Source: Paraburkholderia solitsugae
GTDB taxonomy: Bacteria > Pseudomonadota > Gammaproteobacteria > Burkholderiales > Burkholderiaceae
DNA length: 34,275 bases
Direction: 5' to 3'
Assembly: GCF_013177695.1 (NCBI RefSeq)
Contig: NZ_WOEY01000117.1
Location: 1 to 34,275, forward strand
Below the pieces are notes generated by a model, which searched no databases, was not told the DNA's origin, and was given only the letters and a program-made list of their open reading frames with translations. The position numbers and the translations under genes were made by a program. Positions 15,101 through 23,576 of the stretch are shown in pieces. The first letter of the stretch is position 1. Each line of letters opens with the position of its first letter.

Positions 15101-15833
15101 CCGCCTGCCAGACTGCGCTCGCTGCATCGAAACCCGCCTGCGGATCGGCGTCGTTTCCACCTGAATCAACCTTGCCCCAGCGCAACAGCGCCAACGGCTT
15201 CTTCAACCGCCGCGCGAGTTGCTCATCGAGCGACGCGGGACCGGCGCGTTTGGCCACCAGCCATGCAGCGAAAGCAGGATGCGCATAGGCCACCGGTTCC
15301 ACTTGCTCGCGCCAGAAATCGGCCGCCATTTCGAAACGCAAGGCAGCGTCGTCGGCTTCCATTTCGAACGCGAAAGGCATGGCCGCGGCGAACGGCGCCT
15401 CCTGCAAGGCACGCTGACAGAACGCGTGGATGGTGTGAATCGCGGCCTGGTCGAACGTACGCAGCGCGCGACGTACGACCTTCAACGCGGTCCCGCGATC
15501 GATGCCGCGCTCCGGCGCGAGGGTCGTTTCAAAGAGACGCTGGATGAACGGATCACCGCCGTCGTCGTCTGTATCGATAGCCCGATCCAGTTCCGCGAGC
15601 CGCCCGCGAATCCGCTCGTGCAACTCCGCGGTCGCCGCCTTCGTAAAGGTCACGACAAGAATCTGATCGGCGTTCAGGTTCTTTTCGAGCAGCAGTCGCA
15701 TGTACAACGCGCAGATGTTCCAGGTCTTGCCGGTTCCTGCCGATGCCTCGATCTGATTGACGCCGTCGAGCGAACAGGCGAAGACGTCGAGCTCTTCCGC
15801 GACCAGCGCGTGATGGTGAACGGCGCCGCTCAT
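12141..15833 (-). CDS. recB: RecB, exodeoxyribonuclease V beta subunit (helicase-nuclease)
   Basis: This 1230-residue protein (E. coli RecB 1180) begins MSGAVHHHALVAEELDVFAC. It has Walker A EASAGTGKTW (about residues 29-38), VVTFTKAATAELHERIR (motif Ia), ALIDEFQDTDPLQF (motif II), GDPKQAIYSFRAAD (motif III) and IVTVHKSKGLEYAVVF (motif V). The C-terminal RecB nuclease domain has GFVKGFIDMIVEHDGRFWIV followed by DWKSNHLGD, supplying the Asp-Asp-Lys catalytic residues. It is the 3'-5' helicase and only nuclease of RecBCD. The start overlaps the recC stop and the stop overlaps the recD start, each as ATGA, so translational coupling is likely. Confidence 0.97.
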   Translation of the reverse strand: MSGAVHHHALVAEELDVFACSLDGVNQIEASAGTGKTWNICALYMRLLLEKNLNADQILVVTFTKAATAELHERIRGRLAELDRAIDTDDDGGDPFIQRLFETTLAPERGIDRGTALKVVRRALRTFDQAAIHTIHAFCQRALQEAPFAAAMPFAFEMEADDAALRFEMAADFWREQVEPVAYAHPAFAAWLVAKRAGPASLDEQLARRLKKPLALLRWGKVDSGGNDADPQAGFDAASAVWQAERDAIVSLLGEAQDRLSKTSHKPELVSAAIAAWTEYFAQGDCHAPPPRAALKLTASALKKATKVKFEPPEHPFFEHAEELAAAVVAAEAAQRVRWLSLIETWLDCAPAELVARKRTRRVVSFDDLLSNLYRALAANPWLADALRTRYPAALIDEFQDTDPLQFAIFSRIFAPAGPLFLVGDPKQAIYSFRAADLHTYLAARAAASACYTLAVNQRSTAPIVEACNRLFEANPQAFVLDGLDYQPVRAGERRRPPFSEPDASAGHFRIWTLPQGDAALTKREAQRAASEACAAEIVRLLRGAREGSVTIGEAPLAPGNIAVLVQTHKQGSLIKRVLASWGVGSVELAQASVFATLDAEQIERVLAAVDTPGDLRRLRAALATDWLGLDAAALWRLEQVADAPAPANDPAHAADAMGWVERFSRYRALWHERGFALMWRTLMRELRVAQRLVAGPDGERRLTNVNHLAELVQARAATQPGIAPTLRWLAAQRTQGGGEDAQLRLESDRNLVQIVTVHKSKGLEYAVVFCPFLNDGALREPPSSGLPDAREYHDEAGDAVLHYGCDDEEAERAARYAVREQAAERARLVYVALTRAVYRCYLVAGTYLSSRSTKESRRSVLNWLVGGSGHSFDDWLTDPPDEAALSERWRALGGGPITLQTLPEVARRVPQESLQDSGARMQARANRRPLRDQWRMASFSGLIAAGSKAEEAHAPVEEVRPDHDEIADVIAPTPLPMPQAPSYAEDDILAFPRGAAAGECLHRMFELADFTDPDTWPDAIRGALRERPAPAVPELAARLPAMMHHLIADVVTTELVPGMALAKLNPRRRLNELEFLFAAPSLDFPALRELLIEHGYPDVALEPGVLRGFVKGFIDMIVEHDGRFWIVDWKSNHLGDTAADYAAAPLEAAMASHAYHLQALLYTVALHRYLKTRVRDYAYDTHIGGYLYLFVRGVRPQWRDADGAAGVHMRRPAFELVALLDAAMIGGVA

Positions 15834-18800
15834 GATGCGCTCCGCAGATGCTGCACAAGCGGCTTGAAAACGATCGAGGCGAGACTGCCGAACGGTTCGT
15901 CGAGCGTAAGCGGCGTGCCGCGCAGCGCGATGCGCAAGGCGGGGTCGTCGGATTCGCCGCGCACACGGTCATTGATCCACACGCCCTGCGCTGCGGAATC
16001 ACTCTCGCTGACCTTCGCCCATGCGCTCTTCGGGAAAAAGCGCAGCGGCAGCATGCGCCCGGCCCTGAACAACGCGGCAAGCGGCGCCAGTTCATCGAGC
16101 GGCGCAGCGACCGGCGTGAGCTCAAAGCTCTCGCCGCTGCCATGCCAAATCGTGCGGCGCGTGCCGTTCGGCTGCGCCGCGCAATAGACCAGATGCGCAA
16201 GCCACGCCGACAGATAGTCGCGTGCGGTAGGTTTGGCGTAGCGGAAAATCACTTGTCCTGTTTCGGTCAACAAATTCAAGGTGCCGTGCAGTTGCAGCGG
16301 TGCTTCGGCCGCTTTGCGGAGCGCTGCGTCGTGAGGGCCGAACAGCGTATCGGCGATGTCGGCACGGTCGGGCCAGCGCGGCACGATATCGAGCACGAAC
16401 GGCAAACGCTCGACACCCGAAGCGACTTCGCGACGCACGCTGTCGGCGAGTTGGCGCAGCGCGCCGAGTTCGCGCGAGCGCCATACCGCGCCGGTCGCAC
16501 CACCCGGCAACTCGGGACTGGCCGCTGCAACACGGCGCACGCGGTCGAACATGCTGTCGTCGTCTTCGGTATCGCTATTCAGCAGGACAGGCAGGAGCCG
16601 TTCCGCCAAGGCATCGCGGCCGGCCCAGTCAAGTTCGAACGGTTCGGTGTCGAGCAATTCGCCCTGCGCATCCGACAACACGATACCCAACCGGTCGCGC
16701 AACAACGCACGCGCCGGATGACGCCAGAAGCGCACGAATTCGTCGAAGGCAACGGACGGTGTCTCCTCGGCGGGCAACGGTTGATCGAAGAACGGCGCGG
16801 CAGCCGGATGCTGCGGCACGGCCAGCAAACTGGCCAGTTCCGCGCGATCCATGTCGTAAGTGAAGAGGCCGCGTTGTGACGAGAAATAGTCCGACGCGAA
16901 CGCCTGCAGCGGATGATCGATGATGAACGCATGCCGCGCAGCTTCGATTTCCGCGGGACTCGCTCCTTCCCCCGCCGACACTTGCGCGAGGTGATCGAGC
17001 AATTCGTCGACCAGCGCGGCCGGCGGCAACGGCGCATTGTCGCGAATGCTGCGGCCCGTATAGGCGATAAAAAGCCGGTCGCGCGCAGCCAGCAGCAGAT
17101 CGAGGAACAGATTGCGTTCGTCGTCGCGGCGCTGCCGGTCCCCTGCTTTACCGAACGCGGCCATCAGGTCGAATTCGTCGGCGCGGGCAAGACTCGGCAG
17201 CACGCCGTCGTCCATGCCGAGCAGGCAGACAATGCGATACGGCAACCCGCGCAAGCTGGTCAGCGACGAAAACGTCACGCTCCCCCAAGGCACGCCGCCA
17301 CGCGCCGGGTCGTCGAGCGCCTCGGTGAGTGCGCCGCGCACCACGGCGGCCGGCAGTACGACGTCCTGCGCGCCGGCTTGCATCGCGTCACCCATCTTGT
17401 CGATGGCGTCGCGCACCGCCGCCAGCGAATCGGCAAACTCAACCCCGCCGTCGAAACACTGCGCGAGCGTCTCGAGCAGCAGTTGTGTCCATTCGGCAGG
17501 GGTCTGTTCGACAGTGCAGCGCTGCGCGAAAGTATCGATATCGTCGACGAAACGCGACAGGCGGCCGAGCAAGTCGGCGTCCGAGCCGTCGGCGCCTTCA
17601 ACGGGCAGCCAGGCATCGACTGGCTCGCCGCCATCCGGCATCGCGTAGCCGAGGTACAGACGGGTCAGCGCATCGGCAAACGTATGACGCGCAACAGGCA
17701 CGTGCTCACCCGTCGGTTCAATGGGCACCAGCCCTCGACGCGCACCGGCCGCCGCGAGCCATTCCTGCGCGGCTTCGAGCGCACTGGCGTCGATCCCATA
17801 ACGTGCGGCGATCGCATCGACTCGCAGCCACTCGATCAGATCCGGCGCACCCACACTACGTTCAGGCAAGGCCAGCCAATCCAGCAGCAAACGCGCAACC
17901 GGATTTGCCTGCGAGGGCGGCAAGCCGGTGATCCGATACGGAATGCGGCGCGTATCGCCAGGGGGGGCGGTGCCGAACACCGCATCGATCAATGGCCCAG
18001 CGGCCGCGAGATCGGACACGGCAACCAGCACGTCGGACGGCTGCAGATCGTCGAACTCATCGAACCAGCCAAGCAGGCGGTCATGCAGCACTTCGAGTTG
18101 CCGCGACAGGCTGTGACACACATGGACTTCAATGCCGTTCTCGATCGGCAATTCGTCAGTGTCGGCTTCCGACCGCAGATCGAGGATGCCGTTCTGCACG
18201 GCGGCAAGCCAGCTCGGTTCCGGATTCTCGGTGAAGTCGCCCGTCTCGCCGGATGCGGCGCTCTCGGTCAGCTCATGCAGCATGTGCAGTTGCGCCTGGG
18301 TCTGGCGGCCCCACTCGGCGAGGAGCGGATGACCCACTTCCTGATAGTCGAGCTGGCCGGCCACATCGAGTGCCTCGACCCGGCCCGCACTGACGACATC
18401 GAACCAGAATTCGCGGCACGGGTTCATCACGTAAAGACGGACATCGACCCAGCGCGACAGCGCGCGCAGCAACGCGACGTGCAGCGGCGGCATGGTCGGC
18501 AGCGCGAACACGCTGACGGCTTCAGGCCACTGCGCGTTAGAGATGGCTTCCAGATCGAGCGTGCCGATTTCTTCGAGAAAGCGATAAGCAGGCGGCAAGG
18601 CGGCCGCGGGCGTTTGCGCGTTGCCTGCCACTTCGGCAAGCACGGCGCGCCACAGTGCGGCTTGCCAACGCTCGTCTTCACGCGCCGCAACGCTCGCACC
18701 GACGAGACGCGGACCGTTGTCGTCGGCGGCGCCGCTCGCGAAGATCGAACCGCCCTTCTGCCATTGCAACAGCCATTCCGGGCGATAGGTCAGATAGTGG

Positions 18801-19207
18801 TCGAGCACGGTGGCCACGCGGCGCGCCAGTTCGTAGCGCATCGACGCATCCGCCGCATCGAGATACGTACGCAGACGCGGCGAGGCATTCCAGGGCAGGC
18901 CTTCATCCACCTCTCCCAGCAGCCGGTAGCACCGCCAGACGAGCCGGTCTGGCGCAAATGGGGAATGCTTCGGCACTTCGATCACGCCGCCGATTTGCGC
19001 CCACAGCCACTGCGCGAGATAACCAAAGTTGACATTCGCGCAGATGCCCTGGCGCGCGGCGATGTCGAGCTCGAGCCGGCGCCGAACGGCCGCGCTCGGG
19101 ACGATCACGGGCTGCGCGGTCCAGGGATCGGACGGCGCTTGCGCCAGGTCGTCGAGCAGCGCGCCGACAAGGGTTTCGTAGCGGTTCGAGTAGAAAAGTT
19201 GGAGCAT
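15830..19207 (-). CDS. recC: RecC, exodeoxyribonuclease V gamma subunit
   Basis: The conserved RecC start is MLQLFYSNRYETLVGALLDD at 19207; the longer reading to 19330 adds residues that are not family-like. The protein has 1125 residues (E. coli RecC 1122). Recognisable blocks are VIVPSAAVRRRLELDIA, GICANVNFGYLAQWLW, GSVTFSSLTSLRGLPYRIVC with LLGMDDGVLP, and RRDDERNLFLDLLLAARDRL. RecC is the inactive helicase/nuclease-like subunit that splits the duplex and recognises Chi. It is the first gene of the recC-recB-recD operon. No strong Shine-Dalgarno is seen before the start. It is divergent from the FUSC gene, with about 215 bases between, which should hold both promoters. Confidence 0.96.
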   Translation of the reverse strand: MLQLFYSNRYETLVGALLDDLAQAPSDPWTAQPVIVPSAAVRRRLELDIAARQGICANVNFGYLAQWLWAQIGGVIEVPKHSPFAPDRLVWRCYRLLGEVDEGLPWNASPRLRTYLDAADASMRYELARRVATVLDHYLTYRPEWLLQWQKGGSIFASGAADDNGPRLVGASVAAREDERWQAALWRAVLAEVAGNAQTPAAALPPAYRFLEEIGTLDLEAISNAQWPEAVSVFALPTMPPLHVALLRALSRWVDVRLYVMNPCREFWFDVVSAGRVEALDVAGQLDYQEVGHPLLAEWGRQTQAQLHMLHELTESAASGETGDFTENPEPSWLAAVQNGILDLRSEADTDELPIENGIEVHVCHSLSRQLEVLHDRLLGWFDEFDDLQPSDVLVAVSDLAAAGPLIDAVFGTAPPGDTRRIPYRITGLPPSQANPVARLLLDWLALPERSVGAPDLIEWLRVDAIAARYGIDASALEAAQEWLAAAGARRGLVPIEPTGEHVPVARHTFADALTRLYLGYAMPDGGEPVDAWLPVEGADGSDADLLGRLSRFVDDIDTFAQRCTVEQTPAEWTQLLLETLAQCFDGGVEFADSLAAVRDAIDKMGDAMQAGAQDVVLPAAVVRGALTEALDDPARGGVPWGSVTFSSLTSLRGLPYRIVCLLGMDDGVLPSLARADEFDLMAAFGKAGDRQRRDDERNLFLDLLLAARDRLFIAYTGRSIRDNAPLPPAALVDELLDHLAQVSAGEGASPAEIEAARHAFIIDHPLQAFASDYFSSQRGLFTYDMDRAELASLLAVPQHPAAAPFFDQPLPAEETPSVAFDEFVRFWRHPARALLRDRLGIVLSDAQGELLDTEPFELDWAGRDALAERLLPVLLNSDTEDDDSMFDRVRRVAAASPELPGGATGAVWRSRELGALRQLADSVRREVASGVERLPFVLDIVPRWPDRADIADTLFGPHDAALRKAAEAPLQLHGTLNLLTETGQVIFRYAKPTARDYLSAWLAHLVYCAAQPNGTRRTIWHGSGESFELTPVAAPLDELAPLAALFRAGRMLPLRFFPKSAWAKVSESDSAAQGVWINDRVRGESDDPALRIALRGTPLTLDEPFGSLASIVFKPLVQHLRSAS

Positions 19208-19423
19208 GGATCCCGGGGAAACATACGACGCGAGCGGAACGCCCGGGCCGCGACAGACATTGAAGCGACAGCATAACAAACGCGCTCCCAGGGCAGAACC
19301 TGGCCGAACGGACGAGGTCAGATCAGGCACAAAATCAGTTAGACTCGACGGCAGTTTGGGTCTGCCCCCGGGTCGGCCCCTTCAACCGCGTTTTCTCAGT
19401 GAATGGAAGAATCCAGGCAGTCG

Positions 19424-21952
19424 ATGCGCTATTCGGTTGAAATAAAAAAATTCCTCTACAGCCAGTACTTCTATGGCGGCCTGCGCATCGCAGTCGGCGT
19501 GTCGTTACCGGCCATCTTGTGTCTGATCGTGTTTCACGATCGCGACCTCGGCTTCACCATCGCGACCGGCGCACTCGGCGCCTGCGTGGTCGATATGCCG
19601 GGCCCGCTCAAGTACAAGCACAACGAGATGCTGGCGTGCACGGTGATCGGCTTTCTGTCCGCGCTCGCCACGGGTCTCGCCACGGTCAACCCGGTGGAGC
19701 TGTGGTGCACGGTCGTGCCGCTCACCTTCCTGCTCTCATTGATCGTCGTGTATGGCAACCGCTGGCCGCAGATCAGCTTCGCCACGCTATTCATGATGAT
19801 CATGACGCTGGAAGAGCATTTCACGCCGATGCAGGCGCTCGTCAATGCGTCGTGGATTCTGGTAGGCGGTCTCTGGTACACATACTGGTCGACCTTCGTG
19901 AGCCGCTGGATGATGCATCGCATCGAACAGCAGGCGCTCGCCGAAAGCGTGTTCGCGTGCGCGGACTATTTGCTCGCACGCGCCGCCTTCTACGATCTCG
20001 ATAACGATCTCGACGAGTGCTATCGCAATCTGGTCGACAAACAGATCGCCGCGGTCGATCGTCAGGATGCCGCGCGCGACATCGTGCTGCGCAATCTGCC
20101 GAAGCTGAAGACCGGCCGGCTCGAGCCGCGCCGGGCGATGCTGTTCAATCTGTTCATCAATACCGTCGACCTGCACGAACTGTTTGTCGGCACGCATGTC
20201 GATTATTCGCTGGTGCGCAGCACCTTTGGCGGCTCCGACCTGCTGGTGTTCTACCGCGATCTGATTCGCAAATCCGCAGCCGATCTCGAAGAGATCGGAC
20301 TCGCGGTGCTGCAAAACCAGCCGCCGCGCACGCGCGTGAATGTAAAAGCCGAATTGCGCGCCATCGAGTTCGAGATTGACCTGATGCGCAAGCAGGACCT
20401 GCCAACGATGAGTCCTGAGGCTTATTCGGCCGTGTCGTCCACCTTCCGGCGTATCTGGAGCGCCACACGCCTGATCGACAAGATGCACAAGAGCCTGTCG
20501 AGTGACCCGGGCGCGAACGAGACCGAGACCGAACTGCGCCTCGACAAAGCGCTCTCCCGCTTCGTATCGAGCCGCCGGGTGCCATTCGGGCAGATCTTCT
20601 CGAATCTGACGATGGCCTCCCCAAGCTTCCGCCATGCGCTGCGCGTGACGATTGCGGTCGCCGTGGGTTTCTGGCTCGGCCGTCTGCTGCCGCTCACCAA
20701 CGCATACTGGATCGTGATGACCACCGTCATCATTCTGAAGCCTGGCTATTCGCTGACCAAGCAGCGCAACAGCCAGCGGATCATCGGCACACTGATCGGC
20801 TGTGCGGCGAGCATCGCGTTGATGATCTTCGTCAAGGAGCCGCACATCCTGCTGGTCGTGATGTTCGCGTCGATGGTAATGAGCTACAGCCTGTTGCTGT
20901 TCAATTACACGGCGAGCGTGGTGTTCACGTCCTCGTATGTGCTGCTCATGTTCCATCTGCTCGCACCAGGCAGCATGCGCATCATCGGCGAACGCGCGAT
21001 CGATACGGTGGTGGGCTGCGCGATCGCGATTGCGGCGAGCCACCTGTTCCCTTACTGGGAATACCGGTTGATGGGCAAGCTCGTCAACAGCATGATCAAT
21101 GCGACGCGGCAGTATCTGGAAGCGAGTTGGTGGTGGAGCGGCAAGCCGGCCGCTGCGGTTGCCGCTACGGTGACTGAGGCAGGCGCGTTTGCGCCCGCCG
21201 CGGCGATGGCGGACCCGGCGATCGAATCTGGCAGGCCGGCGCTCGCGGTGGCAAACGCCGGAGCGAATGCGAGCGGCAACGCTGCGCCAAAGTCCGGCGC
21301 AGGCGCTGGTGCGACCGCCCTTGCAAACACAGGTACCAGCGCTGGTGCAACCGCTGGCGCAAGCAGCGCAGGCGCCGGCGCCGGCGCCGCAACATTCAAC
21401 AACACGACCGCCAAACCGGTCAGCGGTGCGTCCGCTGCCGCCGTGGCCGCGGCAACTGCGCTCGATCGCGACTATCGCTACCGGCTCGCGCGCAAGAACG
21501 TTCACGTGGCGTTCGCCAATCTGGGCCAGGCGTTCCAGCGCATGATGCTCGAACCGAAGTCAGCGCAGAAGTTCGTGCCGGAATTGAACGACCTGCTGGT
21601 GCGCAGCCACGTGCTCGCCTCGCAGATCACGGCGGCCGCGCCGCTGCTGCGCACCTCCGCACAGCAGGCCGACAGCGTCTCGCTACAGCCGTTGCAGCGC
21701 GCCCTGAGTGTGGTCCGCGACAATCTGACCGAAGCCGAAGCCGGTAGCGCGCCGCCCGCCGATCAGGGCGAGCAGATCAAACAATTGGCGCGTGAGTTGG
21801 ATGCGATGGTGGTCGAGACGGAGAAATCGCCGGACTACTCGGCAGACGCCGTGCACGACATGAAACTGCTCACCCATCAGTGCAAGCAGATGCTCACCGC
21901 GTCGGCGCAGATTCGCAAGGATGCGAGCGTGATTCGCCTGCCGGAAGAGTGA
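19424..21952 (+). CDS. FUSC-family (YccS/aromatic-acid-exporter-like) inner-membrane protein
   Basis: The ATG at 19424 (MRYSVEIKKFLYSQYFYGGL) is preferred over 19403 because the family-like sequence begins here. The 842-residue protein has two six-helix membrane bundles (about residues 15-170 and 410-545) separated by a cytoplasmic helical domain, the duplicated FUSC architecture. The second bundle contains the diagnostic YWIVMTTVIILKPGYSLTKQRN and RIIGTLIGCA. Relatives include YccS and AaeB-type p-hydroxybenzoate efflux proteins; the substrate is unknown. An Ala/Gly-rich, low-complexity stretch of about 110 residues (encoded by about 21130-21460) interrupts the C-terminal cytoplasmic region and is probably a flexible linker. 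No membrane-fusion partner gene is adjacent. Confidence 0.9.
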   Translation: MRYSVEIKKFLYSQYFYGGLRIAVGVSLPAILCLIVFHDRDLGFTIATGALGACVVDMPGPLKYKHNEMLACTVIGFLSALATGLATVNPVELWCTVVPLTFLLSLIVVYGNRWPQISFATLFMMIMTLEEHFTPMQALVNASWILVGGLWYTYWSTFVSRWMMHRIEQQALAESVFACADYLLARAAFYDLDNDLDECYRNLVDKQIAAVDRQDAARDIVLRNLPKLKTGRLEPRRAMLFNLFINTVDLHELFVGTHVDYSLVRSTFGGSDLLVFYRDLIRKSAADLEEIGLAVLQNQPPRTRVNVKAELRAIEFEIDLMRKQDLPTMSPEAYSAVSSTFRRIWSATRLIDKMHKSLSSDPGANETETELRLDKALSRFVSSRRVPFGQIFSNLTMASPSFRHALRVTIAVAVGFWLGRLLPLTNAYWIVMTTVIILKPGYSLTKQRNSQRIIGTLIGCAASIALMIFVKEPHILLVVMFASMVMSYSLLLFNYTASVVFTSSYVLLMFHLLAPGSMRIIGERAIDTVVGCAIAIAASHLFPYWEYRLMGKLVNSMINATRQYLEASWWWSGKPAAAVAATVTEAGAFAPAAAMADPAIESGRPALAVANAGANASGNAAPKSGAGAGATALANTGTSAGATAGASSAGAGAGAATFNNTTAKPVSGASAAAVAAATALDRDYRYRLARKNVHVAFANLGQAFQRMMLEPKSAQKFVPELNDLLVRSHVLASQITAAAPLLRTSAQQADSVSLQPLQRALSVVRDNLTEAEAGSAPPADQGEQIKQLARELDAMVVETEKSPDYSADAVHDMKLLTHQCKQMLTASAQIRKDASVIRLPEE

Positions 21953-21967
21953 AGCGATCGCGTCGCC

Positions 21968-22177
21968 TTATTGCGCGGTGCCGCTCGCGGGCTTCGCTGC
22001 GATAGCCGCAGCCGCCGCGTCCGATGAAATCGTCGGCGCCGACGCGTTCTCGCGGTCGTACTCGCGCTTTTCCGTGATGGCGTTATAGAAGAGCGTGGCG
22101 ATCACCAGCAATACCGCGACCACGATGAAAACAGCAATGCCAAAGGTCGGGTTCTTCTTGCGCGGCGGTTTGTTCAT
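21968..22177 (-). CDS. Small single-pass membrane protein
   Basis: This 69-residue product reads MNKPPRKKNPTFGIAVFIVV at the start. A basic N-terminus is followed by one hydrophobic segment (about residues 12-31), then a charged stretch ITEKREYDREN and an Ala-rich tail. It is probably anchored in the inner membrane with the tail in the periplasm. It converges on the FUSC gene with 15 bases between stops. The Shine-Dalgarno is weak. Function unknown; similar tiny proteins are common next to envelope genes. Confidence 0.7.
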   Translation of the reverse strand: MNKPPRKKNPTFGIAVFIVVAVLLVIATLFYNAITEKREYDRENASAPTISSDAAAAAIAAKPASGTAQ

Positions 22178-22265
22178 GAGGCGGGCTCGGTTCGCGAGGC
22201 AATCGCGGATGGTGTCTGGGAAGGCGGCATTCTACGCCCACTGAGCCTGAGCTTGCACGGCTTGC

Positions 22266-22748
22266 TCACCGCCCTTCCACCACCGCAGAAGGCCGCACCG
22301 GCAGCGCCGTCGAGTACTTGATCTGTTCCATCGCAAAACTCGAACTCACGTCATACAGCGGCACGGCGGCGATCAACAGCTTGTAGACGCGATCGTAATC
22401 GTCGATATCGGACACCACCACGCGCAGCAGGTAATCCGTCTCGCCGCTCATCCGGTACACCTCCACCACCTCCGGAATCTCCTGCACCGCACGCGTAAAG
22501 GTCTGCGCCCAGGCCTCGGTGTGCTGGTTGGTGCGCACCGCGACGAACACGGTCGTGCCCACGCCAAGCTTGCGCGCATCGCACAGCGCCACCTGGGCGC
22601 GAATCACGCCGGTCTCTTTCAATCGCTGCAGGCGCTTCCAGCAAGGCGTTTGCGACAGGTTCACGCGTTGCGCCAGCTCGGCGATCGGCATGGTTGCATC
22701 TTCCTGCAACAGCTCGAGCAGCTTCCGATCGATGATATCCATTCCCAT
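22266..22748 (-). CDS. Lrp/AsnC-family transcriptional regulator
   Basis: The start at 22748 (MGMDIIDRKLLELLQEDATM) has AAAGGTG upstream; the longer frame reads through the AT-rich divergent promoter and is not used. The 160-residue protein has the Lrp N-terminal helix-turn-helix (IAELAQRVNLSQTPCWKRLQRLKETGVI). The RAM/AsnC ligand-binding domain follows, with FVAVRTNQHTEAWAQTFTRAVQEIPEV, the glycine-containing turn YRMSGETDYLLRVVVSDIDDYDRVYKLL, and SSFAMEQIKYSTALP. It is divergent from a cysteine-dioxygenase-like gene, so control of that gene by cysteine or another amino acid is the simplest hypothesis. Confidence 0.94.
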   Translation of the reverse strand: MGMDIIDRKLLELLQEDATMPIAELAQRVNLSQTPCWKRLQRLKETGVIRAQVALCDARKLGVGTTVFVAVRTNQHTEAWAQTFTRAVQEIPEVVEVYRMSGETDYLLRVVVSDIDDYDRVYKLLIAAVPLYDVSSSFAMEQIKYSTALPVRPSAVVEGR

Positions 22749-22763
22749 CGTCACACCTTTATA

Positions 22764-22830
22764 GGAAATTATTCTACTTTTAAGACCCCAAGGGGAATTA
22801 TATGGAAACTCTTTCTCCGGGCAAACGGGT
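22764..22830. promoter_or_regulatory. AT-rich divergent promoter/probable Lrp-type binding region
   Basis: The 137-base gap between the Lrp regulator and the dioxygenase gene contains a strikingly AT-rich stretch. It has imperfect copies GGAAATTATTCTAC and GGGAATTATATGGA about 30 bases apart. Lrp-family proteins bind such degenerate AT-rich repeats. No exact consensus was tested. Confidence 0.45.
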
Positions 22831-22885
22831 ATAAATATGTCTATCCAAAATAGCCGACAAGCAGCCATACAGCTGCGCAGCGATC

Positions 22886-23530
22886 ATGAGCCAAAACCTC
22901 CGTTCAGCCCCCGTAGCCCGTTCGTCCGCCGCCGCCGCGCAGTTTGCCGGGGCGAATGATACGCCCTTGCGCGCGCACCGCAGCGCACCGCTCGCGCACC
23001 TGTGCGACGCGCTCGACGCGATGTTCGAGGCCTGTGAAAAATTCCCCGAACCGTCGGATTCGACCTTCTTTGCGCGCAGCATGCGCATCGCGCTGGCCGA
23101 CGCTGCGGCGAACCCCGAGTTGCTCGCACCGGCACAACGCGAAGGCTCCACTGAAAATTACCGGCGTCATCTCTTGGCCGCCGATCCGCACGGCCGCTAT
23201 GCGATCGCCGCGCTGGTGTGGCAGCCGGGACAGGCAAGCCCGGTCCATGCGCACCACACGTGGTGCGGCTACGCGGTGATCGAAGGCACGCTGAGCGAAA
23301 CAGTTTTCGAATGGAATGGTGCACAGCACTGCGCAAGCGCCACCCGTACGCAGGCGCGCAATACCGGAGCCGTGTCGTTTGTGCGCGGCGGCAGAGGCGG
23401 TATTCATCGGCTGGGCAATTGCAGTGACGCACCCGCCGTCTCGCTGCATATCTACGGTGTCGCGGGCGCGCAGATCGCCACGCATGTCAACGACATCGTG
23501 CGTGCGGCCGACGCACCGGCGCTCGTCTAA
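22886..23530 (+). CDS. Cysteine-dioxygenase-like cupin protein (thiol dioxygenase)
   Basis: This 214-residue protein has the bacterial thiol-dioxygenase cupin core. H121 and H123 in SPVHAHHTWCGYAVIEG and H174 in GGIHRLGN are the expected three-His iron ligands. S186-H188-Y190 in SLHIYG is the conserved Ser-His-Tyr triad. C127 falls in the region where mammalian cysteine dioxygenase has the Cys93 that crosslinks to Tyr157; most bacterial homologues have Gly there. It should add O2 to a small thiol (cysteine or 3-mercaptopropionate) to give a sulfinate; the sequence does not decide which. The first 30 residues are non-conserved. Divergent from an Lrp-type regulator. Confidence 0.88.
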   Translation: MSQNLRSAPVARSSAAAAQFAGANDTPLRAHRSAPLAHLCDALDAMFEACEKFPEPSDSTFFARSMRIALADAAANPELLAPAQREGSTENYRRHLLAADPHGRYAIAALVWQPGQASPVHAHHTWCGYAVIEGTLSETVFEWNGAQHCASATRTQARNTGAVSFVRGGRGGIHRLGNCSDAPAVSLHIYGVAGAQIATHVNDIVRAADAPALV

Positions 23531-23576
23531 AAACCATACATCGCGCGTGGGGCCGATGCCCCCGCATCTAACGTAG

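Noticed and set aside
16913..19276. 787-codon plus-strand open frame
   Set aside because: It lies antisense to recC, its translation is Arg/His/Gln-rich without domains, and it mirrors recC codons. GC-rich coding DNA commonly leaves such shadows.
19787..21505. 572-codon minus-strand open frame
   Set aside because: Antisense to the FUSC gene, which has clear membrane helices and family motifs. The antisense product has no recognisable protein character.
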